5,752 bases of DNA from Thermoflexales bacterium (GCA_017999195.1 JAGOBP010000291.1:1-5752); one strand, 5' to 3'; positions 1-4,980 are shown, counted from the stretch's first letter. Notes: generated from the sequence alone by a model not told the origin. Numbers and translations are program-made.

Positions 1-2
1 CC

Positions 3-95
3 GCGTTGAAGAGTTATCACACGTGGCCCATCACCAATCATCGCGGCCTGGCAGTGGGTGAAGTGAAGGCTAATTTCACGTTGAGCAGGGTTTAA
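3..95 (+). CDS. C-terminal end of an unidentified gene (partial)
   Basis: The frame entering from the left edge stays open for 30 codons and stops at TAA 93-95. The visible residues include SYHTWPITNH, GLAVGEVKA and a terminal NFTLSRV. The alternation of polar and hydrophobic residues suggests closing beta strands, but I do not recognise the family. Of the three forward frames this one has the latest stop. A terminator-like hairpin starts 27 bp downstream, which supports this being a real gene end. The length is too small to exclude a chance open frame. Confidence 0.45.
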   Translation, partial: ALKSYHTWPITNHRGLAVGEVKANFTLSRV

Positions 96-121
96 TCACC
101 GTTAACTTCAACGCAGTTTTG

Positions 122-155
122 AAAACCCGCACGCCTGGGCAGTGCCGGTTTTGTT
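122..155 (+). terminator. Probable intrinsic terminator after the first gene
   Basis: The left arm AAAACC (122-127) plus GCAC (129-132) pairs with GTGC (142-145) plus GGTTTT (147-152). There is a single C/C mismatch (128/146) and a 9-nt loop that can itself fold as GCC/GGC. The T-run on the 3' side is part of the stem and is followed by GTTG, so the structure is close to canonical and could also act on the reverse strand. It lies between the stop at 95 and the next promoter at 207, where a terminator is expected. Confidence 0.55.
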
Positions 156-206
156 GTCTGGCCGATGATCAGGCCGGATTTCACGGCAAAGACAGGTCAA
201 ACGGTA

Positions 207-236
207 TTGTCCGCGCGGCTTGCAACGGCCTATCAT
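207..236 (+). promoter_or_regulatory. Candidate sigma-70 promoter of the haem-binding gene
   Basis: TTGTCC (207-212, 4/6 match to the -35 consensus) and TATCAT (231-236, 5/6 match to the -10 consensus) are separated by 18 bp. Transcription would start near 243, leaving a leader of about 30 nt that contains GGAGGT. This placement argues against the upstream ATG at 165 as the start, because that codon would lie upstream of the promoter. Confidence 0.45.
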
Positions 237-272
237 GACTGTATCAGTTCATTTCATGTTCGGAGGTTGAGT

Positions 273-656
273 GTGAAACGCGTGATGTTGATTCTTATCG
301 CCGTCTTGATCGTCATTCAGATTCCGCCGTTGCTGTTTGAGACGAATCCGCCAGTGGTGGCCGAGCCGCAATGGGACAGCCCACAGACGCGGGTGCTGGC
401 GCAGCGAGCGTGCTTTGATTGTCACAGTAACGAAACCGTGTGGCCGTGGTACAGCCGCATCGCGCCGCCGTCGTGGCTGGTGGCGCTGGATGTCTTTCGC
501 GGCCGCCGTCATCTGAACTTCTCGGAGTGGGGCGTGGCCGGGGGCGAACGTGAAGAAGGCGGTATGGGCGAAGCCATCGAACAGATTCAGCGCGGCGAGA
601 TGCCGCCCGGTAACTATCTGCCGCTGCATCCCGAAGCGAAGTTGAGCGCGGCCTAG
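273..656 (+). CDS. Membrane-anchored monohaem c-type protein, Haem_bd family, truncated by an in-frame TAG
   Basis: The predicted protein has 127 residues. An N-terminal hydrophobic segment (about residues 4-21, rich in I/L/V) acts as an anchor or signal. It is followed by CFDCH (47-51), a c-type haem attachment site with His as the proximal ligand, the family-typical WPWYSRIAP stretch (57-65), LNFSEW (81-86) and GEMPP (108-112). The Met of MPP is a plausible distal ligand. HPEAKLSAA ends the frame. This order is characteristic of the bacterial Haem_bd (haem-binding domain) family, whose members sit outside the cytoplasmic membrane. I chose GTG 273 because GGAGGT (262-267) lies 5 nt upstream and a promoter lies before it; the same frame is open back to ATG 165 but without such signals. 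The stop TAG 654-656 comes early: the next 13 codons in the same frame still read as the expected family C-terminus. The haem site and MPP motif are retained, so the product may still work. The electron partner is unknown; the neighbouring seven-haem cytochrome is a candidate by position only. Confidence 0.85.
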   Translation: MKRVMLILIAVLIVIQIPPLLFETNPPVVAEPQWDSPQTRVLAQRACFDCHSNETVWPWYSRIAPPSWLVALDVFRGRRHLNFSEWGVAGGEREEGGMGEAIEQIQRGEMPPGNYLPLHPEAKLSAA

Positions 657-698
657 AAACAGCAATTGATCGACGGACTGCGGGCGTCGGGGCGCTGA
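654..698 (+). other. Premature TAG plus residual in-frame C-terminus of the Haem_bd gene
   Basis: After TAG (654-656) the frame continues for 13 sense codons (KQQLIDGLRASGR) to TGA 696-698. Family members commonly continue LSAA-E-K/R-x-x-L-x-x-G-L after the HPxAxLS motif, so the stop sits where a Glu codon would be expected. GAG to TAG is one base change. A read-through or unmutated product would be 141 residues. The sequence cannot distinguish mutation, sequencing error or amber suppression. Confidence 0.7.
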
Positions 699-877
699 TC
701 GCCGATCGGGTTGAAAACTACCCGCGGACTACCCTAACGGGTGGAATCTTCCGGGCCGGGTGCGCATCTAATTATCCAACTCCATTTGTTTGAGGAAGAG
801 GCACATCGTGGGTGACTTTCTAGCCTCAGTGGCAACTATCTGACCTGCGTGGTCTATGGCAATTAGGAGGATGGAAG

Positions 878-2521
878 ATGTTCAATCGGACGCGGTTATT
901 TTGGATGATGTTGACCGCCGCAACGATCGTCGGCCTAACGATTGTTGTGGCGTCATCGATTGCCCCGGCCCCTAACGGCGCGACGGCTTCAGCCCCATCG
1001 CTTGCGGTGAATACCGATCGGCAATATATCGTGTTGTCGTGGAACGATCTGGGGATGCACTGCTACAATCGGGACTTTAACGATCTGGCGGTGCTGCCGC
1101 CCGCGAATACGTTGTGGGCGCAAGTGGTGAAAGTAGGCAATCCGCCGCAAGTGATTACCACCGGCGTGACCGTGGAATACTCGTTCCCGAGCAACACCTA
1201 CTCGATCGGGAAGTCGAATTTCTGGAGCACCAATCCGTACAACGGGGTCCAAAACGCCCGATCGCTCTTTGGGCTGCCCGGCAATCTGTCGGCCAACGTA
1301 GGTCTGGCGGGCAAGGGGCTGTCGGGCGAATTCGACCCGAAGGGCGATCACTTCGTCGCCGAGTGGATTCCGATTACGGAATACAACGACTCCGATTGGA
1401 ATACGCGCGACCCGTATCAACTGGCGCAGGTGGTCGTGAAAGACGCCGTGACGCATGTTGAGTTGGCCCGCGAAACAGTGGTCGCGCCTGTGTCCACCGA
1501 GATGCGCTGCGATCGCTGCCACAGCGACAACGGCGAAGGCAATGAAGGCATCGCGACCGGCGTGGTGGAGCAAAACATTCTGCGCAAGCACGATAGTGAA
1601 AACCAGGGCGACTATCCGCCCGGCCATACCGGTTCATTGATGAGCCAGCGGCCGGTGTTGTGCGCGGAGTGTCACTCGTCCAACGCTATCGGCGCGCCCG
1701 GTGTGCAGGGCATTCCCAGCCTGTCCAAAGCGATGCACTCTAAGCACAAAGACGAAATCTCCAACACGACGGCTGGTTGCTACAACTGCCATCCGGGACC
1801 GGACACCAAATGCCTGCGCGATGTGATGTCGGCGCAGGGCATGGACTGTATCGACTGTCACGGTACCATGCAGCAAGTCTCGCAGAATCCCAGCCCGTGG
1901 TTGAACGAGCCGCGCTGCGATACCTGCCACAACAGCGGCCAATACGATCAAGATCAGCCGTTGTATCGCATGTCCAAAGATCACGGCGGCATCTATTGCG
2001 AAGGTTGCCACGACAGCACGCATGCCATTGCCACCAGCACCCAGCCGCGCGATGCGCTGAAATTCCTCGACCTGCAAGGCCACACCGGCACGCTGGATCT
2101 CTGCACGGTCTGTCACAGCACGTGGCCCACCGGGGCCGGGCCGCATGGCGTGGTGCCGCCCATGATTCGCGACTTTGTGTTTCAGCCAGATCGCGGCAGT
2201 GCGCCCGAACCGGGCGCCAGTCTGAGCTATACGCACACGCTGAAGAACACGGGCAATGTCAGTGATACCTACTCGCTGGCGTGGGCCAGTTCCACGGGGT
2301 GGGCGACCGTAACTGCGCCCGCGTCGGTGTTGCTTAACCCCGGCCAGTCGCGCGTGATGACGGTGACTGTCAACGTTCCGGCCGGGAATGGCTCGCGCGG
2401 GATCACCGACAAGACGACGATCACGGCCACCTCGACATTTAGCGCCACGCATTTCCTAAAGGTAATGGACACGACCATCGTCCCCGTGGCCCGGGTCTAT
2501 CTGCCGGTGGTTTTGAAGTAA
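878..2521 (+). CDS. Secreted seven-haem cytochrome c with C-terminal NEW3-like domain
   Basis: The protein has 547 residues. A signal peptide is visible (charged start NRTR, hydrophobic 8-30, possible cleavage after TASA near 39). Residues about 48-205 form a Cys-poor domain beginning VLSWNDLGMHCYN, which I recognise as recurring in multihaem cytochromes but cannot assign a function. Seven CxxCH haem sites follow at 211, 262, 301, 324, 347, 374 and 409. Eight further His in 238-423 could serve as distal ligands. The CYNCH...CLRDVM...GMDCIDCHG block (301-329) is a compact haem pair. Residues about 432-505 resemble a NEW3/CARDB-type beta-sandwich (KNTGNVSDTY, LNPGQSRVMTVTV), probably for surface association. 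The tail is VYLPVVLK. The start is fixed by AGGAGG (865-870), 7 nt upstream. No convincing promoter was seen in 699-877. A strong terminator closes the unit. The likely role is extracytoplasmic electron transfer; donor and acceptor are unknown. Cys62 and Cys312 lie outside CxxCH motifs. Confidence 0.9.
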   Translation: MFNRTRLFWMMLTAATIVGLTIVVASSIAPAPNGATASAPSLAVNTDRQYIVLSWNDLGMHCYNRDFNDLAVLPPANTLWAQVVKVGNPPQVITTGVTVEYSFPSNTYSIGKSNFWSTNPYNGVQNARSLFGLPGNLSANVGLAGKGLSGEFDPKGDHFVAEWIPITEYNDSDWNTRDPYQLAQVVVKDAVTHVELARETVVAPVSTEMRCDRCHSDNGEGNEGIATGVVEQNILRKHDSENQGDYPPGHTGSLMSQRPVLCAECHSSNAIGAPGVQGIPSLSKAMHSKHKDEISNTTAGCYNCHPGPDTKCLRDVMSAQGMDCIDCHGTMQQVSQNPSPWLNEPRCDTCHNSGQYDQDQPLYRMSKDHGGIYCEGCHDSTHAIATSTQPRDALKFLDLQGHTGTLDLCTVCHSTWPTGAGPHGVVPPMIRDFVFQPDRGSAPEPGASLSYTHTLKNTGNVSDTYSLAWASSTGWATVTAPASVLLNPGQSRVMTVTVNVPAGNGSRGITDKTTITATSTFSATHFLKVMDTTIVPVARVYLPVVLK

Positions 2522-2539
2522 ATCCCCGCTTATGGCCTC

Positions 2540-2572
2540 GCCCCCGACTTTGCCTAAAGTCGGGGGCTTTTT
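2540..2572 (+). terminator. Strong rho-independent terminator of the cytochrome gene
   Basis: GCCCCCGACTTT (2540-2551) and AAAGTCGGGGGC (2556-2567) form a perfect 12-bp stem with a GCCT loop, followed immediately by TTTTT (2568-2572). It begins 18 bp after the cytochrome stop codon and isolates that gene from the next transcription unit. Confidence 0.95.
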
Positions 2573-2601
2573 GTTGTACGGTACAAATTCCTTAAAGTTT
2601 G

Positions 2602-2630
2602 TTGACGAATTCACAATCTCGCTCTATAAT
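2602..2630 (+). promoter_or_regulatory. Near-consensus sigma-70 promoter of the ndh-like operon
   Basis: TTGACG (2602-2607, 5/6) and a perfect TATAAT (2625-2630) are separated by the optimal 17 bp. The predicted start of transcription is about 2637, giving a leader of roughly 80 nt before ATG 2719. The surrounding DNA is markedly AT-rich compared with the coding regions. Such a strong core promoter, with repeats laid over it, suggests control by a repressor. Confidence 0.85.
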
Positions 2631-2637
2631 TCACAAT
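2608..2637 (+). repeat. Direct repeat AATTCACAAT overlapping the promoter (candidate operator)
   Basis: AATTCACAAT occurs at 2608-2617 and again at 2628-2637, start to start 20 bp, about two helical turns, so both copies face the same side of the DNA. The first copy fills the spacer just after the -35 box. The second overlaps the end of the -10 box and reaches the expected transcription start. A protein bound to both would block RNA polymerase. The binding protein is unknown. Confidence 0.55.
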
Positions 2638-2641
2638 ATAA

Positions 2642-2659
2642 AGATGATGAATATCATCT
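2642..2659 (+). promoter_or_regulatory. Inverted repeat in the leader of the ndh-like operon
   Basis: AGATGAT (2642-2648) and ATCATCT (2653-2659) are perfect 7-bp arms around GAAT. The element begins about 5 nt after the predicted transcription start. It could be a dyad operator at the start of the transcript or a weak AU-rich hairpin at the 5' end of the mRNA. Confidence 0.45.
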
Positions 2660-2718
2660 AAATTACCGACACACTACACTTGACCCTGAAAGATTGGCTA
2701 GAAGACAAGGAGACTCTC

Positions 2719-4020
2719 ATGAACACGGATTCTAAACACACCATCGTGATTGCGGGTGCAGGCTATGCCGGTTTGGCGGCCGCCCGATCGTTCCGTCACG
2801 CCGACCGCGTGCGCGTGATCCTGATCAACCAATACGACTATCACCTGCTGCAATTTCAACTGCACGAAGCCGCCGTCAACAAGATCGAGACCGAGTCGCT
2901 GGCCCTGCCGCTGACCAGTTTGCTGCCGCGCAATGTGGAACTGATTACGGCCAAGATCGATCACTTCGACTTCAAGGCGCGCACCGTCCACACTGATCGC
3001 GGTCACGTGCCTTACGATCGTTTGATCATCGCGCTGGGCAGTCAACCGGCCACCTTCAACATTCCGGGCTTGAGCGAAAATGCGTTGATGTTGAAGTCGC
3101 TGTCGAATGCGCGACAAATTCGCGGCCATTTGGAAATGACGTTATCAACGCTGGTCGGCGCAACCCGATCGAAGCCTTATCCCATTGTGATTGGTGGCGC
3201 GGGCATCACGGGCGTGGAACTGGCCACGGAATTGAGCGAAGGGCTAAAAGACTTCGCGCGGGACTATGGCTTTGATCGAGGCGCGATCAAGATCGTGCTG
3301 GTGGATGCTGCCCCAACGGTCTTGCCCGGCTTCGATAAGAAGACCATCGACGAAGCGGCCCGCGTGCTGGCAGACATGGACATCGAGGTCCGCACGAATA
3401 CGGCCGTCGAGCGGGTGGAAGCCGATCGGGTGGTGGTAAAAACGAATGGCACGAGCGAGGTTATCGAAACGCGCACGTTGATCTGGACGGGCGGCATCAA
3501 AGCGAATGCGCTCGTGGTAAACTCGGGCTTGACGTTGGGCGAACGCCGCGCCGCGCGGGTGGATGAGTATCTGCGGTCAGTGGATTATCCCGAAGTCAGC
3601 GTCGTGGGTGACAGTGCATTGGTGCATGATCCGCGCGACGGTAGTGTGGCGATTGCGTGCGGTCAATTGGCCGCCAAGCAAGGCAAATATGCGGGCCACC
3701 AAATCTTGGCCGATTTGACCGGCGACGTGCAATCGCCGTACGTGCCGCTGATCGATGGCCTGTTGATCTCGCTGGGTTCGTATCGGGGCGTAGGCACGAT
3801 CGGGCCGGTGTGGGTGCGAAGGTTGATCGCGCGGCTGGGCAAGATCGGCGCAGAGACACGCTATCTGTTCACCATCGGCGGGGTCAAGTTGGTCATGGCG
3901 CGCGGCCTGTTGCTGCGGCACGAGTGGGTCGCCTTGGTGCGGAAATTCAAGGGCTTGCGCGGCAAAGCGCCACGCACGAGTGCGCAGCCTCCCCGCGGGA
4001 CGCATCCCGTTACACGCTGA
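2719..4020 (+). CDS. ndh: NDH-2-like FAD-dependent NAD(P)H oxidoreductase
   Basis: The product has 433 residues, in the usual range for type II NADH:quinone dehydrogenases (NDH-2), which pass electrons from NADH to membrane quinone without pumping protons. The FAD-binding Rossmann motif GAGYAG is at 13-18, and a second, NAD(P)H-binding GAGITG is at 160-165 followed by VELATELSE. LIWTGGIKAN (254-263), the FAD-contacting VVGDSA (295-300) and QLAAKQGKYAG (316-326) follow in the expected order. There is no CxxC redox disulfide near the FAD site, unlike lipoamide or thioredoxin reductases. The C-terminal part (about 348-410, including YRGVGTIGP and RYLFTIGGVKLVMARG) matches the NDH-2 membrane-association region. 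The start at ATG 2719 has AAGGAG (2707-2712) 6 nt upstream; a TTG at 2680 in frame lacks such support. Transcription comes from the 2602 promoter, and the HMA gene starts 5 bp after the stop. Related sulfide:quinone or other quinone reductases of the same fold are less likely but not excluded. Confidence 0.85.
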   Translation: MNTDSKHTIVIAGAGYAGLAAARSFRHADRVRVILINQYDYHLLQFQLHEAAVNKIETESLALPLTSLLPRNVELITAKIDHFDFKARTVHTDRGHVPYDRLIIALGSQPATFNIPGLSENALMLKSLSNARQIRGHLEMTLSTLVGATRSKPYPIVIGGAGITGVELATELSEGLKDFARDYGFDRGAIKIVLVDAAPTVLPGFDKKTIDEAARVLADMDIEVRTNTAVERVEADRVVVKTNGTSEVIETRTLIWTGGIKANALVVNSGLTLGERRAARVDEYLRSVDYPEVSVVGDSALVHDPRDGSVAIACGQLAAKQGKYAGHQILADLTGDVQSPYVPLIDGLLISLGSYRGVGTIGPVWVRRLIARLGKIGAETRYLFTIGGVKLVMARGLLLRHEWVALVRKFKGLRGKAPRTSAQPPRGTHPVTR

Positions 4021-4025
4021 AAACT

Positions 4026-4337
4026 ATGCCAAGCCTAAACAACCTCTGGGTTAATCCGCAAACGCACGTGCAGAGTGACGACGGCGAAACCGCCGTGATC
4101 GAAGTCACCGGCATGATGTGCGAGTGGGGTTGAGCACGCAATGTCACAGCGGCTCTGTCAGAGCTGCCTAATGTCTCGGAAGTGACGCACGACGCGGGCA
4201 CGGATACCTTTATCGTGCATCATCGCGGCCAACTGGCTGACGCCGCGCGCGCCGTCGAGCGTAAAGTGATCTTTCGTTTTGCGCGGCGTTGGCTGGCGGC
4301 GTTGGCGAGCAAGTTGAGACGGGGTGAACGTCCTTAA
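4026..4337 (+). CDS. HMA-domain metal-binding protein with in-frame TGA at the second metal-ligand position (candidate selenoprotein or nonsense mutant)
   Basis: From ATG 4026 the frame reads 35 residues to TGA 4131-4133, then 67 more sense codons to TAA 4335-4337. Together they form one recognisable heavy-metal-associated domain: strand VIEVTGM (24-30), MCEWG then the TGA as residue 36, helix ARNVTAALSEL (37-47), VSEVTHD and DTFIVHH strands (50-65), and helix ADAARAVERKV (70-80). It ends in a basic amphipathic tail (RFARRWLAALASKLRRG). In HMA domains the motif GMxCxxC is followed by a helix with Val at +4 from the second Cys; here the TGA occupies that Cys position, with Val at +4. TGC/TGT to TGA is a single change, and Sec is also coded by UGA. 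Spacing is Cys-x-x-x-TGA, one residue longer than usual. The gene begins 5 bp after the ndh-like stop without a clear ribosome site, suggesting translational coupling. The likely role is binding a soft metal such as copper. If TGA acts as a stop, only a 35-residue fragment is made. Confidence 0.7.
4149..4167 (+). promoter_or_regulatory. Candidate bacterial SECIS-like stem-loop downstream of the in-frame TGA
   Basis: GCGGCTCT (4149-4156) pairs with AGAGCTGC (4160-4167), giving 8 bp with one G-U, closed by a GTC loop. The loop begins 23 nt after the TGA (4131-4133) and its first base is G. Bacterial SECIS elements are stem-loops just downstream of the UGA, within the coding region, with a G in the first positions of the apical loop; the geometry here falls within that description. 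Short GC-rich hairpins are frequent by chance, so this is supportive only. Confidence 0.35.
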
Positions 4338-4381
4338 CGGTAGTACCCGGCGCTGAATAAAAAAGGCGTCGGTCACAATCA

Positions 4382-4419
4382 GGGCGGCGGCTGGCGTGGG
4401 CGCGCTTAAGCCGCCGCCC
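4382..4419. repeat. 11-bp inverted repeat between the HMA and DUF1992 genes
   Basis: GGGCGGCGGCT (4382-4392) and AGCCGCCGCCC (4409-4419) are perfect 11-bp arms around a 16-nt loop. No T-run follows on the + strand, so it is not a standard intrinsic terminator. An A6 run at 4359-4364 lies 17 bp before it, too far away for a clean reverse-strand terminator. It may be an RNA hairpin protecting the 3' end of the ndh-HMA transcript or a rho-dependent stop region. Apart from this and the next repeat I see nothing supportable in 4338-4461. Confidence 0.5.
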
Positions 4420-4433
4420 GCTAACAGCACCAT

Positions 4434-4456
4434 CGGTTGCTAATCGATGGCAACCG
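4434..4456 (+). repeat. 7-bp inverted repeat upstream of the DUF1992 gene
   Basis: CGGTTGC (4434-4440) and GCAACCG (4450-4456) flank a 9-nt loop. An alternative pairing CATCG (4431-4435) with CGATG (4445-4449) uses part of the same DNA. It ends 5 bp before the ribosome binding site GAGGTG (4462-4467), so it may be a leader hairpin or an operator of the downstream gene. Confidence 0.35.
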
Positions 4457-4472
4457 GGCGCGAGGTGACAGC

Positions 4473-4910
4473 ATGCCCCTATTCGACATCGAAGAGCACA
4501 TTCAAAAAGCGCAAGAAGCGGGCGAATTCGATCAGTTGCGCGGCAAGGGCAAACCCTTCACGCATCTCGATACAGATCCGTTTGAACATCTGACGCAAGA
4601 ACAGGGCGTAACGCCGCGCTGGCTGGACAAAGAGCACGAAATCCGCGCCAAGATCGAAGTGGCGCGGCAAGCGGCCACGCGCACCTACGAGTGGGTGATG
4701 CAGACGTGGAGCAGTGGCAGCGTCGATCGTCGCTTTGCGCACGATGAATGGCACAAAGCCCGGCGGATTTTTGCGCAGCGCCTCGATGAGATCAATCAAC
4801 TCATTCGCGCGCTCAATCTTGAATTGCCTGAGCCGCTGCGGCATTTGCAGCGCTTCCCCATGAAGCTGGATGAAGAGTTGACACGCCTGGGTTTAACCGA
4901 AAAATTCTGA
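4473..4910 (+). CDS. DUF1992 (DnaJ homologue subfamily C member 28-like) protein
   Basis: The protein has 145 residues, and its first third matches the DUF1992 signature: FDIEEHIQKAQEAGEFDQL (4-22) followed by GKGKPF (24-29) and a DPF turn (35-37). In this family the consensus is an amphipathic helix, then GEFDxLxGKGKPL and an acidic DxDPF segment. The rest is predominantly helical and charged (about 50-115, many K/R/E/D), with no signal peptide or membrane segment, so it is cytoplasmic. The family is named for similarity to a conserved region of DNAJC28; there is no J domain or HPD motif here and the biochemical role is unknown. ATG 4473 is preferred because GAGGTG (4462-4467) lies 5 nt upstream; an in-frame TTG at 4437 has no such support and lies in the inverted repeat. 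No strong promoter was recognised, so transcription might also continue from the ndh-HMA unit. Confidence 0.85.
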   Translation: MPLFDIEEHIQKAQEAGEFDQLRGKGKPFTHLDTDPFEHLTQEQGVTPRWLDKEHEIRAKIEVARQAATRTYEWVMQTWSSGSVDRRFAHDEWHKARRIFAQRLDEINQLIRALNLELPEPLRHLQRFPMKLDEELTRLGLTEKF

Positions 4911-4913
4911 CAT

Positions 4914-4934
4914 GCAACACGCACCACGCGTTGC
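4914..4934 (+). terminator. Weak hairpin after the DUF1992 gene
   Basis: GCAAC (4914-4918) pairs with GTTGC (4930-4934), with an A/C mismatch and two further C-G/G-C pairs around a CACCA loop. It starts 3 nt after the stop codon. There is no T-run, so termination by this structure alone is uncertain. Confidence 0.25.
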
Positions 4935-4967
4935 AAGATGCAGGAGGCAAGAAGCAAGAAACAAGCG
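4933..4967. repeat. Heptanucleotide tandem repeat (GCAAGAN, five copies)
   Basis: Units starting at 4933, 4940, 4947, 4954 and 4961 read GCAAGAT, GCAGGAG, GCAAGAA, GCAAGAA and ACAAGCG, an exact 7-bp period with mild decay at the last copy. The array is intergenic. It resembles the heptamer short tandem repeats scattered between genes in some filamentous cyanobacteria and, as I recall, Chloroflexota genomes. Confidence 0.65.
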
Positions 4968-4980
4968 ACATGAAGGCCGT

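Noticed and set aside
165..272. Upstream extension of the haem-binding gene from ATG 165
   Set aside because: The extra 36 residues would precede the hydrophobic anchor, the codon lies upstream of the candidate promoter, and it lacks a good ribosome site. GTG 273 has GGAGGT at ideal spacing.
699..877. Search for a promoter or small gene before the cytochrome
   Set aside because: TTGAAA at 711 and TTGTTT at 786 lack a matching -10 at a suitable distance. A short open frame (about 708-791) has no ribosome site or family resemblance. Only the AGGAGG at 865-870 is convincing.
989..1627. 212-codon reverse-strand open frame
   Set aside because: It is antisense to the cytochrome's N-terminal half with no family motifs and no ribosome site noted, so it is a shadow frame.
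1634..2452. 272-codon open frame on the reverse strand inside the cytochrome gene
   Set aside because: It is fully antisense to a clear seven-haem cytochrome. The translation is Arg/Ala/Val-rich without recognisable motifs, as expected of a shadow in GC-rich DNA.
2532..2735. 67-codon forward frame across the terminator and ndh promoter
   Set aside because: It would start inside the cytochrome terminator region and be read through the stem, and it overlaps the promoter and start of the ndh-like gene.
4026..4133. General TGA reassignment (TGA read as Trp or Gly) to explain the HMA gene
   Set aside because: The ndh-like and DUF1992 genes end in TGA at natural family ends, and TGG is used for Trp throughout, so TGA functions as a stop here.
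4158..4433. 91-codon reverse-strand frame over the HMA 3' half and spacer
   Set aside because: The N-terminal stretch is hydrophobic and briefly looked protein-like, but it is created by the 11-bp inverted repeat, has no ribosome site, and the rest is antisense to the HMA gene.
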